In this document: positions 53,285-62,837 of the stretch, piece by piece
Layout: every line of letters begins with the position of its first letter
Position numbering within the stretch: the first letter of the stretch is position 1
DNA from: Clostridium beijerinckii HUN142
Lineage (GTDB): Bacteria; Bacillota; Clostridia; Clostridiales; Clostridiaceae
Assembly: GCF_000621745.1 (NCBI RefSeq)
Contig: NZ_JHXK01000021.1
Span: 62,001 to 126,000, forward strand
DNA length: 64,000 nt
Direction: 5' to 3'
Program-made: the position numbers and the translations under genes
Notes under the pieces: model-generated
Told to the model about the DNA's origin: nothing
Seen by the model: the letters and a program-made list of their open reading frames with translations, nothing else
Databases searched by the model: none

Positions 53285-56047
53285 CTATAAATATATATCA
53301 GAAAATTCTATGTTAGTAGTCTGGACAAGTCGATTGTCATTCATTAAATCAATCATTGGCTTTTCGTTTTGTTCTTCTATTACTTTCTCATCAGCAAGCA
53401 GTATTTTAAAAGTTGCACCTTTACCCAAGTTACTTTTTACTGTTACACTTCCACCCAATGCTTCAACAAATCTCTTTACGAGCGACAAACCTATACCTGT
53501 TCCTTCCGCCTGCCTTGATAATGAACTCTCTACCTGTCCAAATCTTTCAAATATTACATCTACCTTACTCTTCGGTATGCCTATCCCATTATCTTTTACT
53601 TCAACACACACATTAGTTTTCACTGAATGTAAATTTACAACAATAGATTTGCCTGCTGGTGTAAACTTTATTGCATTAGAAAGAAGATTCAAAATGATTC
53701 GTTCATATTTTTCATCATCAATCCCTATTATTTTTTTTGTAAGTTTTGATACGAATGTTAACCTTACTCCCTTTTTTGATGCAAATTCATATACAGATTC
53801 AGTTATGGCTTTTGTTAAAAAAACTATATCTATATTCTTTTTATTTATCGTGATACGACCTGCATTAGCACGTGTAATATCAAGAATGTTATTAACCAGT
53901 CTTAATTGTCTATTAGTATTCTGCTTAATAGTTCCCATGTATGTTTTTATCTTTTCAGTCATTTGGTTTGAATAAATCAAATTTAGAGTTTGTATAGCTG
54001 TATTAATTACATTAAGTGGTGTTCTGAATTCATGAGAAATAAATGATAAGAACTCATCTTTCATTTCCATTGCCTGCTCAAGTCCTTCATTCTTTTCACG
54101 CTCTATAGATAACAGTTTTTCTTGTACTTCTTTTAAATCTTGTTGACTTTTCATCATTTCAGTCACATCAAGAAAGCTCACCACTCCATACAAAAAATCG
54201 CCACTACTATCATAGACTGGTGTTCCACTGATAATATTGTAATATTCCATACCATCTTTTTTAAAATTCACAATATTATTTTTTACTATTTCTCCACATT
54301 TTACGCGATATATCGGAGTTTCCTCAATTAGCATTTTATTTCCTTCCAAATCGTAAAGTTCTGTAGCTCTATACCCGTCTCCTAATTCTTTAAAGTCTTC
54401 GTAAAGACGTTCTCTAGCCACTTTATTTTTAATTACATACTTGCCATCCTTGTCAAATACGTAAATTGATTCCTGCATATTGTCTAATATAACTTCAAAC
54501 AGTTCTTTCTGTTCTTTGATATGCCTCTCATAATCAACTTGTTCTGTCACATCACGATTAATAATAATCCCTAATCTAACTTCGCCACTGTCATCAAAAA
54601 CAGGTGTTGCGTTAAAATCAAAATGGAAGGCATCGTCTCCGTGCTTTACAACTATCCTCTGATTTTTAACTTTTTCACCTCTTACAACCTTCACAGAAGG
54701 AAAGTCTTCAAGTGAAATGCGTTCGCCTTTTTCATCGTAATATATTTCACCAGCTTCAAATGACTCACCAGCCTTATCAACCGTCTTATCAAGCGAAGTA
54801 AACTTTTTAGTATACTCAACTACTTTTTTATTTGTTCTTGTATATTTACCATATTTATCTACAACCGTTAACCCATCTGCCATATTATCTATTATTATTT
54901 CTAATTCTTCTTTTTGCTGTTCTATAATTTGATTTTGAATTTGTAATTCCTTTTCCATTTTCCTATTCTCTGTAATATTGCGATTAGTTTCAAGTATGAT
55001 TTGCTTTCCATTTTCGTCTACTATTAGCTGCAATCTAGTTTCCACTATAAGTTTTGTTCCATCTTTTTTAGTTTGCTCTATTTCTGAGTTCCAAATTCCT
55101 TCACTTAAAAGTATTGATTTTATAATACTAAACTTAATCGGGAATCTGGTTTTTAGCAGATTATGGCTAACACATCCAATAGCTTCTTCAGTGCTATAAC
55201 CATACTTTTCCTCTGCACTTTTATTCCAATATATAATAGACCCATTAATCTCCCAAGCTAAAATAGCATCATGGGAAAGATTTAATAGGTTGGCCTGCAT
55301 CATCAGCTGTTCATTTTGTTTTTCAATAATCTTTGCTTGTTCTTCTATTCTTTTTCTATTTAAAGCTTTTTCTGTTATATTTGTTGTAATTTCAATGCAA
55401 TATTTTAGAATTCCATCCTCAAAAACCGGAGCTAGACTGGCCTCCCAATATGTCACTCCTCTTTCAAATTCAAACATATATTCATCACTGTAAAACGGTT
55501 TCTGTGTTGAGAGTACACCTCTCCATATATCTTCTGATGAACTTCCAGCCCATCCTGATATTATTTCATGTAACATTTTGCCTATTGAATTTTCTGCCTT
55601 GTTAAATGGCTTATCAAGAAAATTTAGATAAGTTTGATTTGCTTTCAATAGAGTTATATCTGGAGTACTAAAAACAGCAATTCCAAACTTGTTATGAGAG
55701 CATAACGCTTCTATAGATGGGAATTTGACATCCAGACGAGAATTTGGTTTTTCTAAGAAAATATACACCTTCCCAAGTGCATCCTCTACCATATCTATAT
55801 TTATAAACCTGGCATCTAAGGATTTAGTAAAAAGAAAGTAATCTTTCTCCCTATCAGTATCTTCTAAATCGGCATTAGGTCCGATTCTCAAAATACTGAA
55901 TACTTCTTTAATGTTTTTGTTTAATAGTTCTTCCTCTGAATACTCAGTCATTTCGACAAATAATTGACTGATTTCAGTAGCGATTCCATTGTTTACCACT
56001 ATATATAATTGTCCACCAATGAAATCGAAGGAGTTATAAAGTTTCAT
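53285..56047 (-). CDS. Multi-PAS hybrid-free sensor histidine kinase
   Basis: About 920 residues from ATG 56047 (GGAGG 8 bases upstream). There are no membrane helices, so it is a cytoplasmic sensor. Five PAS-type modules fill residues 10 to 650, several with NITE/DVTE ends (ITTNITEKALNRKRIEEQAK; IINRDVTEQVDYERHIKEQK). The HisKA dimer helix carries SFISHEFRTPLN (His about 672), and the ATPase has NLLSNAIKF, DNGIG and GTGIGL. There is no receiver domain and no adjacent response regulator. The signal is unknown; a redox or small-molecule signal is likely for this type. Confidence 0.9.
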   Translation of the reverse strand: MKLYNSFDFIGGQLYIVVNNGIATEISQLFVEMTEYSEEELLNKNIKEVFSILRIGPNADLEDTDREKDYFLFTKSLDARFINIDMVEDALGKVYIFLEKPNSRLDVKFPSIEALCSHNKFGIAVFSTPDITLLKANQTYLNFLDKPFNKAENSIGKMLHEIISGWAGSSSEDIWRGVLSTQKPFYSDEYMFEFERGVTYWEASLAPVFEDGILKYCIEITTNITEKALNRKRIEEQAKIIEKQNEQLMMQANLLNLSHDAILAWEINGSIIYWNKSAEEKYGYSTEEAIGCVSHNLLKTRFPIKFSIIKSILLSEGIWNSEIEQTKKDGTKLIVETRLQLIVDENGKQIILETNRNITENRKMEKELQIQNQIIEQQKEELEIIIDNMADGLTVVDKYGKYTRTNKKVVEYTKKFTSLDKTVDKAGESFEAGEIYYDEKGERISLEDFPSVKVVRGEKVKNQRIVVKHGDDAFHFDFNATPVFDDSGEVRLGIIINRDVTEQVDYERHIKEQKELFEVILDNMQESIYVFDKDGKYVIKNKVARERLYEDFKELGDGYRATELYDLEGNKMLIEETPIYRVKCGEIVKNNIVNFKKDGMEYYNIISGTPVYDSSGDFLYGVVSFLDVTEMMKSQQDLKEVQEKLLSIEREKNEGLEQAMEMKDEFLSFISHEFRTPLNVINTAIQTLNLIYSNQMTEKIKTYMGTIKQNTNRQLRLVNNILDITRANAGRITINKKNIDIVFLTKAITESVYEFASKKGVRLTFVSKLTKKIIGIDDEKYERIILNLLSNAIKFTPAGKSIVVNLHSVKTNVCVEVKDNGIGIPKSKVDVIFERFGQVESSLSRQAEGTGIGLSLVKRFVEALGGSVTVKSNLGKGATFKILLADEKVIEEQNEKPMIDLMNDNRLVQTTNIEFSDIYL

Positions 56048-56352
56048 AATAAAGCCCTCCAATTTTCAGCTTTTTTTTCATTTGTGCTGTTGCACATATT
56101 TATTATCTTACCATGATATTCCATGCAATACTACTATTCTACTGCGTTAATAAGCAATTTATCGAGCAATTCTGCACATTTACAAAAAATAAATGTATTT
56201 CTTTTATTTATTCTCAATTATTCTTTACATATTATGTAATATCTTTAAATTACATGTAAGTTACTTAACTTTAATTAACATATTTTATTAAAAAATCCAT
56301 TCTTATCTTTGACATTAAATTGATAAATGTTTAGTATTTTCAACAAATAAAA

Positions 56353-56389
56353 AATACCGCAAATCCAAATTTATGAATTATACGGTATT
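56353..56389 (-). terminator. Terminator of the alpha/beta hydrolase gene
   Basis: AATACCG (56353-56359) with CGGTATT (56383-56389). On the minus strand TTTTTTATTTG follows. The rest of 56048-56443 shows no gene. Confidence 0.7.
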
Positions 56390-56443
56390 AAATAACTATT
56401 CATCTGAAATATTTATTTAATGGTGTTTTCTTATTACAAAACT

Positions 56444-57256
56444 TTATTCTTCTATGAATTTCATTAGCTCCTTATTGAATTCTTCACGTTGATCATAAAA
56501 TGCCGCGTGTCCACTATGCTTGAATGGGATAAGCCTTGAATTTTTAATCATTTTTTCTTGTATCTGCCCTAGTTCGAATGGAACAATTTTGTCATGAATT
56601 CCATGAATGATTAGAGTCGGAACATCTATATCCTCTAAATCAGAAAAGAACACTTCATTTATCCAAGCTCTTGCAATTGCTGCTGTTGACCATCCTGCTG
56701 CCTGTAAACCCAATTGAAAAAACCACTGTGAAAAAGCTTCTGTTATATGCTGATAAAAGAACATATCACCAAATCCTTGAAGCATTTTAGGTCTATCAGT
56801 ATATGTCCCTTCAATAAGCTGTAACACTGTTTCCTTATCTAAGCCATATGGAAAATCAGGACGTTTAATAAGACTTGGAGCTACTGCCCCAAAAAGAGCA
56901 AGTTTTGATACTCCATAACCTTTATGACGGGCCATATATCTAACAGCAATTCCACCTCCATTTGAATGTCCTGCTAATGTTATATCTTTTAACTTTAATG
57001 TATCAATTACACATTTGACATCATCTGACAAGGTATCAAAATTGTAGCCCTTATATGGTTTATCTGACTCTCCAAATCCTCTTGTATCTATACCAATGCA
57101 CCTATATCCCATCTTCGGCAAAACATCAAATTGATACTCAAACAGTTTATGACTTCCTGGCCAGCCGTGTATAAATAAAATTGTTTTATCAGCACCCTCA
57201 TTAAGGTCTTCAACATAAATCTTTACATCTGGTTCTACTTTAACATAGTAGCCCAT
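56444..57256 (-). CDS. Alpha/beta hydrolase
   Basis: About 270 residues from ATG 57256, with GGAGG upstream. The oxyanion motif is FIHGWPGSH, the nucleophile elbow AGHSNGGG, and the catalytic His lies in HSGHAAFYD near the C-terminus; Asp in IHGIHDKIV completes the triad. The sequence is close to non-haem chloroperoxidase and esterase types (a Trp follows the HG of the oxyanion strand). It is a single gene; substrate not readable. Confidence 0.9.
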   Translation of the reverse strand: MGYYVKVEPDVKIYVEDLNEGADKTILFIHGWPGSHKLFEYQFDVLPKMGYRCIGIDTRGFGESDKPYKGYNFDTLSDDVKCVIDTLKLKDITLAGHSNGGGIAVRYMARHKGYGVSKLALFGAVAPSLIKRPDFPYGLDKETVLQLIEGTYTDRPKMLQGFGDMFFYQHITEAFSQWFFQLGLQAAGWSTAAIARAWINEVFFSDLEDIDVPTLIIHGIHDKIVPFELGQIQEKMIKNSRLIPFKHSGHAAFYDQREEFNKELMKFIEE

Positions 57257-57328
57257 TACAATAACCTCCAAAAACTATCTATAATCTATATCATATAAAT
57301 TAAAGCATAGATTGGTGAATCATCAATT

Positions 57329-57706
57329 CTATATTTTGATACCGTTCCAATAATCAATACCATTTAGCCCTCCATATTGATTACGTCCACATCCCCATGT
57401 ACCATTAAATCCTATTTTTCCATTTCTCTTATAAAATTCAAATTTAAACGATCCAAATACACAAGCGCTTTCAGGATATGCATGAGGATAAGATACTGTT
57501 GACCATATACCTGTTAAAGTCAATATACTTGCATTATAATAACCATAGATGTATGGATACTTTCCCACTACCCCATTTGGTGCTAATTCTGTTAGACTTA
57601 TAACACCATCTATTGCTCCGTTATTTATAGATGTTTTAATTGAATATTGTCCTAATATTTCTGCAAATTCTATTTTATCAGCCGAAGCCTCATAATAAGA
57701 TTGCAT
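57329..57706 (-). CDS. Hypothetical aromatic- and glycine-rich protein
   Basis: A 125-residue protein without signal peptide, rich in Gly, Tyr, Asn and Trp (KYPYIYGYYNASILTLTGIW, then FYKRNGKIGFNGTWGCGRNQ). The look is that of a small beta-sandwich or lectin-like fold. No family recognised. GGAAGAG precedes the ATG. It lies upstream of the hydrolase gene with a 72-base gap. Confidence 0.6.
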   Translation of the reverse strand: MQSYYEASADKIEFAEILGQYSIKTSINNGAIDGVISLTELAPNGVVGKYPYIYGYYNASILTLTGIWSTVSYPHAYPESACVFGSFKFEFYKRNGKIGFNGTWGCGRNQYGGLNGIDYWNGIKI

Positions 57707-57828
57707 TATACTCTTCCTTTAGCATTATTTATTCTAATTAATAGTATATGAATTTATATTGATATAAGTTTATATAAAAATATATTACTATGATATTTTT
57801 ATTAAGATAAGATTTACTGAGGATTAAG

Positions 57829-57918
57829 ATGAATATACTCAAAAAGTTACTGTCATTTGTTATCACTTTTGTATTGTTATTGGCTGCCATCCAATGCATA
57901 CTGTTAACTTTTACTTAA
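57829..57918 (+). CDS. Small hydrophobic peptide, 29 residues
   Basis: MNILKKLLSFVITFVLLLAA then IQCILLTFT. GAGG lies 6 bases before the ATG. It is a signal-like or membrane peptide. Its last codons (TTAACTTTTACTTAA) nearly match those of the next gene (GTAACTTTTACTTAA), which suggests a paralogue shrunken by an internal deletion. It could be a toxin-like peptide, but there is no proof it is made. Confidence 0.4.
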   Translation: MNILKKLLSFVITFVLLLAAIQCILLTFT

Positions 57919-58009
57919 TTCATTTACTTTGAATAATTTTGCTTAGTACTCACATAATAATTAATGCATTATTTAAATAAGCTAAAGTTATGAAAGGTTG
58001 ATAATTACA

Positions 58010-58330
58010 ATGAAACGATATATTATATTAATTTTTATATTTCTATTAATATCATTTACTGCCATATCGCAACTTGCTTATGGTCAAGTCGGCAAAACTC
58101 TTACTCAAGGTATCTATAGTGCACGAGATGCAAATTTAAAAATAGGTTCTTCTATAACTGCAAAAATCAACTCGTTAAATGGTAAAGTTATTATAATGGT
58201 TATTGATAGTGACCAGCAGGTGCAAGAATTAGTACGGCTTGGTCCCCAATCACCTGAACACTCTATAAAGCCTCTTGACTATGGGTCATCTATAATAGTT
58301 TTTGGCACTAGCTCAGTAACTTTTACTTAA
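58010..58330 (+). CDS. Small secreted hypothetical protein
   Basis: A 106-residue protein from ATG 58010, which follows AAAGG; a start at 57998 has no binding site. Residues 1-25 are a signal peptide (ILIFIFLLISFTAISQLAYG). The mature part has a jelly-roll-like beta pattern (GIYSARDANLKIGSSITAKI; GSSIIVFGTSSVTFT). No family recognised. A strong terminator follows by 4 bases, so it is a single-gene unit. Confidence 0.65.
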   Translation: MKRYIILIFIFLLISFTAISQLAYGQVGKTLTQGIYSARDANLKIGSSITAKINSLNGKVIIMVIDSDQQVQELVRLGPQSPEHSIKPLDYGSSIIVFGTSSVTFT

Positions 58331-58334
58331 AAAC

Positions 58335-58396
58335 CGTTGTCTACAATTATTTTTCTTTATTTTGCAGATAGCAGATAATTGTAGACAACGATTTTT
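58335..58396 (+). terminator. Strong terminator
   Basis: A perfect 16-base stem, CGTTGTCTACAATTAT (58335-58350) with 58375-58390, followed by ATTTTTCG. Confidence 0.9.
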
Positions 58397-58573
58397 CGCA
58401 TTCCCCCTTTATTTAAAGTTAACCTTTTGTCTATTGTCAAATAAATTTAATTTATCAAAAATATAGATACAAAGTCAATGCATAGTACCTCTCATTCAAA
58501 CGAATAAATTTTATAATCAAAGCTGATCTATTATTATAATTTTCTAATTAAATCGGATACATGGAGGATTACA

Positions 58574-59620
58574 ATGAGCATATTAAAAAAGCTTCTTTTA
58601 TTGACCCTTTTTATTTTTTTATTAGATACTTTTAAAATTAATACATATGCCACTCCAAATACTAATAACCAAAGTCCAGTTAAAATAGCAGTATTTTTGC
58701 TTGATACTGATGAACTGTTTCTCTCCTACTTTTCAGAAAGCCTAAGAAATATCCAAAAAGAAAATGTAAATAAAGTTGAATTTACTTTATTTGATTCAAA
58801 CAGAAATCAAGGCACTGAAAATGATAATATTACTAAAGCACTTGATCAAGGTTTTGATCTTTTTGTAATAGAACCAGTCACTTTTAAAGTAGAAGAGTTA
58901 AGAAATATTTTTGACATGATAAACCAAAGGAATGTTCCATTTATATTATTAACATCACCAAGCAGACAAGTATCAAATTTTGTTAAAGAATATCCTAGGA
59001 CTGTCATTATAGGTGGCGATGATGAACAATCTGGCATTATGCAAGGCAAACTCCTCATTAACGAGTGGAATTCCAATAAAACATATATTGACCATAATAA
59101 AGATAACATAATGCAGTATGTGCTACTAAAAGGACTTTCAAGTGATCCTGCAACTAGCATCAGAAGTAAATATCCAATACAAACACTTAATGAAGCAGGA
59201 ATAAAGACTCAAGAACTTTTCTCTAATTCTTGTAATTGGGATAAAAATTGTGCAAGAGACACTATAGAATCAATTATCTTAACGCAGAACGGTAAAACTG
59301 AAGTAATAATTGCAAATAGTGATGACATGGCAGTTGGTGCTGTTGAAGCGCTCCAAAAGTACGGATATAATACAGGAAACAAATCAAAATATATTCCCGT
59401 TGTTGGGGTTGGCGGATTACCAGAGGCTACTGAATTGATAAAACAAGGTTCTATGACAGGGACTGTTATACAAAATCCTGCTGATTATGCAAACGCAGTT
59501 TACTCCATAGGAATGAACATTGTTTCTGGAAAAACCCCTCTTATTGGAACAAATTATAAATTTGATGATACAGGTAATACAGTTAGGATTCCTTACAAAG
59601 AATATTCTAAACAATCATAG
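58574..59620 (+). CDS. MglB-type sugar-binding protein (paralogue 2, divergent pocket)
   Basis: A 348-residue type I binding protein with a cleavable signal (LLLTLFIFLLDTFKINTYA) and no lipobox. GGAGG precedes the ATG. It aligns with MglB but has lost several pocket residues: NLVD is replaced by EPVT, ANND by ANSD, and the Asp of VVGID by Gly (VVGVGGLPEA). The Trp block (NSCNWDKNCARD) is kept. The ligand is therefore probably not glucose or galactose. No transporter genes adjoin it. Confidence 0.85.
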   Translation: MSILKKLLLLTLFIFLLDTFKINTYATPNTNNQSPVKIAVFLLDTDELFLSYFSESLRNIQKENVNKVEFTLFDSNRNQGTENDNITKALDQGFDLFVIEPVTFKVEELRNIFDMINQRNVPFILLTSPSRQVSNFVKEYPRTVIIGGDDEQSGIMQGKLLINEWNSNKTYIDHNKDNIMQYVLLKGLSSDPATSIRSKYPIQTLNEAGIKTQELFSNSCNWDKNCARDTIESIILTQNGKTEVIIANSDDMAVGAVEALQKYGYNTGNKSKYIPVVGVGGLPEATELIKQGSMTGTVIQNPADYANAVYSIGMNIVSGKTPLIGTNYKFDDTGNTVRIPYKEYSKQS

Positions 59621-59786
59621 ATACTTTTTTAACATGAATAACTTTTTTCATTACTTTTCCTATAAATAAGTAACTTATTCTTTTAAAGTAAAGTTATATT
59701 TTTCTGAATTTAATGATTATATATAATTATTTTGGTCCATAATTATAGTAGACATGAATTACTATTCTCCTAATATTATATATAAG

Positions 59787-59816
59787 ATAAGGCAGCTTTT
59801 TAAATTGCTGCCTTAT
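59787..59816 (+). terminator. Terminator after paralogue 2
   Basis: ATAAGGCAGC (59787-59796) with GCTGCCTTAT (59807-59816) and a 10-base T-rich loop. A T-rich tail follows. The stretch 59621-60206 otherwise holds only the hairpin at 59989-60031. Confidence 0.7.
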
Positions 59817-59988
59817 TTATGTTCTTATAATTAAATTTAAAAAATCCATATATGGTAACATCCTCTTTAACTTTTGTTCTTAATAGATTTATTAAAGTTT
59901 GTTAAATTAATTTTTAAAGTTAGTTATTTATTTCTTATTCATTTAATAATATATCTATGAGCAAACATTTTCAATCCTTTAATATACT

Positions 59989-60031
59989 TAACAAAGAGAA
60001 ACTATATCTCGCTTTTAGTTCCTCTTTGTTA
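59989..60031. terminator. Hairpin downstream of the cell-wall-binding gene
   Basis: TAACAAAGAG (59989-59998) with CTCTTTGTTA (60022-60031), extended after one mismatch by AACT/AGTT. U tracts are weak. It may end the minus-strand gene at 60207. Confidence 0.5.
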
Positions 60032-60206
60032 TCTAACTAATTAAGTTTTTACACTCTTTTACTTCCAATTTTCCTATTACCCATATTATGTAATAGAAAC
60101 AATAATAAATTTGTTTCATCTAAAAGAAAAATAAATGGAGAAGTTATAAACTAAAACCCAACAAACAAGATATGAGATATAAATTTAATTTCATCATTAA
60201 CTAATC

Positions 60207-60992
60207 TCATTGATTTTTATAATTATCATCCCATTCGTTTGTTGTTAAATAAGAAGAATCAACTGATTTTAGATATTTATCAATTTTATCTGTATCTAGT
60301 TCCCCTTTTATGACATTATAATAGTTATCATTAATAATTAAAGGACTTACAAATGTTATACGCATCACATCTTTATCATTTATATAAAAATGTGCAGAGT
60401 GTATATATCCATCTGAAGCTTCAACGTTTGTTGCCTTTTTAATAGTATAGCCATCTAAATATCCCATGAATTCCTTAACTTTTTGTTTATCTTCTACTTT
60501 TATTGATTTACCCCCTCTTCCATCATAGAATACTATTTTTGTAACATCATCAAACTTTATACCAGTTACACCACTTATCTTCTGAGATTCAGGGTCAGCA
60601 TTTGTTGAAGTATTGATTGTACTACTATTATTTGTAGAGCTTGTATTAGTTATATTTCCAGTAGTGCTATCAGCATTCTGAATCCATGCCCCATTTAAAT
60701 CTACTGAATAACCGCCGATTGTAGTACTTTTAGCCATAACACCACTATTATATAAATAATACCATTTTCCTTGATATTGTACCCATCCTGTTTTCATATA
60801 ACCATAGGTATCAAAATAATACCATTCTCCATTAATGCTTCTCCAACCTGTAGCATATCCAGTTCCTTCTGTATACCACCACCCAGCATTATCTTGTTTC
60901 CAATCAGCCCATGCTTTAACTGGCGCTACTGCTAAAACGCTTGTAAATACTAAACCAATTGTAATTAATCTTTTTAGATCTTGTTTTTTCAT
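60207..60992 (-). CDS. Secreted protein with cell-wall-binding repeats
   Basis: About 261 residues from ATG 60992, which follows GGGGGTGA. A signal peptide (LITIGLVFTSVLAVAPVKAWA) leads to three choline-binding-like repeats (WKQDNAGWWYTEG, GWRSINGEWYYFDTYGYMKT, GWVQYQGKWYYLYNSGVM). A Ser/Thr/Asn linker and a C-terminal domain of about 110 residues follow (IKFDDVTKIVFYDGRGGKSI). It attaches to the wall outside the cell. The C-terminal domain is not recognised. Confidence 0.85.
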   Translation of the reverse strand: MKKQDLKRLITIGLVFTSVLAVAPVKAWADWKQDNAGWWYTEGTGYATGWRSINGEWYYFDTYGYMKTGWVQYQGKWYYLYNSGVMAKSTTIGGYSVDLNGAWIQNADSTTGNITNTSSTNNSSTINTSTNADPESQKISGVTGIKFDDVTKIVFYDGRGGKSIKVEDKQKVKEFMGYLDGYTIKKATNVEASDGYIHSAHFYINDKDVMRITFVSPLIINDNYYNVIKGELDTDKIDKYLKSVDSSYLTTNEWDDNYKNQ

Positions 60993-61181
60993 TTTATCAC
61001 CCCCTATTTTTTTATATTTACTAATCCTCATCAACTGATTCCAGTATAGTATTAAAATCCTAATGCTAATAAGTCTTTCTATTTTAATTGCTTGAAGTGT
61101 TATAATTATAACTAAAAAAAATTAATTCAACCTTAATCTTAGATTATAATTATCTTAAATCACATTTTTATCAATCTATAA

Positions 61182-61217
61182 AAGTGCCATAAAATCACTT
61201 TGAAAAATATGGCACTT
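61182..61217 (-). terminator. Terminator of the GNAT gene
   Basis: A perfect 10-base stem, AAGTGCCATA (61182-61191) with 61208-61217. On the minus strand TTTTATAG follows. Confidence 0.75.
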
Positions 61218-61293
61218 AGAAATTTCATTTTATTTACTTGAAATTTAATATTCTATATTAATGTATACACATACTCATATAAAACCTTATGGA

Positions 61294-61722
61294 CTATTTT
61301 TCTTCAAATGACATTATATACTCAATTTCTTTTGTATCATCATTTACATGTTCATCTATAACTTTGAAATTGTTCTTTTTATAAAAATTTACTGCAGTTT
61401 TGTTCTTTGTAAATACATGCAATGTAAGATAAGAATATTTAGATTTGCAATACTCTATAAGCTTCTTGCCCACACCTTCTCTTTGATATTCTTCTTTTAC
61501 AAAAAGTCCAGCTATATAATTTTGTTCTACAATTCCTATAAATCCTTTTATAACATTATTTTCTTCAAATATATAAATATCTGCTGACGGAAGCATTTGT
61601 TTAACTAATTCAAAATTATCCTTCCAATATTCCCTAGGAATAAAATCATGTGCCTCTATATTTGTATTAAGCCAGATCTCCATTACCTTATCTAAGTTAT
61701 CTATTTTAAAATCTTTAATCAT
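61294..61722 (-). CDS. GNAT-family N-acetyltransferase
   Basis: A 142-residue acetyltransferase. Motif A is AGLFVKEEYQREGVGKKLIE, and the C-terminus has NKTAVNFYKKNNFKVIDEHV, motif B of the YjaB/PhnO-like subgroup. AAGGAG precedes the ATG. It is a single gene with a terminator. Substrate unknown. Confidence 0.9.
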   Translation of the reverse strand: MIKDFKIDNLDKVMEIWLNTNIEAHDFIPREYWKDNFELVKQMLPSADIYIFEENNVIKGFIGIVEQNYIAGLFVKEEYQREGVGKKLIEYCKSKYSYLTLHVFTKNKTAVNFYKKNNFKVIDEHVNDDTKEIEYIMSFEEK

Positions 61723-61796
61723 TTTCTTCTCCTTATTTCTTATCTCTCTAAATTACTAATCAAGTTATATTAATAAGCTTCTTATTTGTTATAAAT

Positions 61797-62084
61797 TTAA
61801 GTTTTTTTCTTTTTCTTACGTATCCTTATACTACTTTGATCATTATTCATCCCTGTCTTTTCTATTAACTTAGTACCAAATGCGGCAACCTCTTGAACAT
61901 CTATTACAGTCATACAACCGGTTTTTAACTCTTTTAATTCAAAACTTCCTCTCATCCCCTGCTGCTTTGCATTCCTTATAAGTTCTCTTAATTTTAATAT
62001 ATTTTCTTCTGTTGGTTCTTCATCTGTTACAGGCGTAAAATATCCAATATACCCACTTTTGAATACTATTTTTATTTCTAACAT
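61797..62084 (-). CDS. Hypothetical protein with polybasic tail
   Basis: A 95-residue protein from ATG 62084, chosen for the AAGAGG upstream; the frame is open to 62132. The beta-strand start LEIKIVFKSGYIGYFTP and helix ENILKLRELIRNAKQQGM are visible. The C-terminus RIRKKKKKT is strongly basic and may bind nucleic acid or membrane lipid. No family recognised. Confidence 0.6.
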   Translation of the reverse strand: MLEIKIVFKSGYIGYFTPVTDEEPTEENILKLRELIRNAKQQGMRGSFELKELKTGCMTVIDVQEVAAFGTKLIEKTGMNNDQSSIRIRKKKKKT

Positions 62085-62300
62085 CTTTTTAGACCTCTTA
62101 AAATTAAACTTACTATCTTTATATATATTCATTAATAAAGTCCATACATGTCATTATTTCAATATTTTTATAATTGAAATACTTAAATATTTTATAAAGC
62201 CAACAGCTTGTACTACTAATTTACAACAACCAACTATATAGGTTCCTTAATTAAACTATAGATGAATTTTATTTTTAAGTGCACTAATTATCATAATTAC

Positions 62301-62495
62301 TTATATCTTGCCTTTAATAAATTTTCTAATTAGAGCATCTCCAATTAAAATTAGTGGCACTGCTATACAGAGATATTCCCACAATTTTAAATCTAAATCA
62401 TCTTTTATAACCATTGCAATCAACAAACTAATAGCCCACCAAATACACTGAATGGCTTTTAGTGTTCCATTAGAAAAACTAGGCTTCTTAAACAT
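62301..62495 (-). CDS. Small membrane protein, two helices
   Basis: A 64-residue protein with helices at about 13-29 (LKAIQCIWWAISLLIAMVI) and 38-55 (LWEYLCIAVPLILIGDALI). A good GGAG lies before the ATG. No family recognised. The gap 62496-62837 to the next gene is empty apart from the hairpin at 62795. Confidence 0.6.
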   Translation of the reverse strand: MFKKPSFSNGTLKAIQCIWWAISLLIAMVIKDDLDLKLWEYLCIAVPLILIGDALIRKFIKGKI

Positions 62496-62794
62496 GGAAA
62501 ACTCCTTTCTTACTTACTAAAAGACAAACTTCTCATTTTTATATAACTTTACATTTACCATAACAAATTAATTATACCACATTATCCAATCAATTCCATA
62601 AAATTACAGACAAGTAAATCCATTTTAATTATGTAGATTTAATATAAAAACACCACAAAATCATTAGATATTGCAGTGTCAATTTATATATAATTTCTAA
62701 ATAACCCATTCTTAAATATTAGTTTAAAACCTATTCCTTATGCACCTTAAAGAATTGTCAGCTTACTATTATACTTTGTATACATAATCTTATA

Positions 62795-62829
62795 AACTAG
62801 GAATTTTATTAATCAGAAATTTCCTAGTT
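62795..62829 (-). terminator. Hairpin after paralogue 3
   Basis: AACTAGGAA (62795-62803) with TTCCTAGTT (62821-62829). It begins 9 bases after the stop of the mglB-like gene. The U tract is weak. Confidence 0.55.
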
Positions 62830-62837
62830 AAATCTCT

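Noticed and set aside
53310..53975. 221-codon plus-strand ORF inside the sensor kinase
   Set aside because: It lies wholly within the HisKA/ATPase coding region of a clear histidine kinase and has low-complexity composition; it is a reverse-strand shadow.
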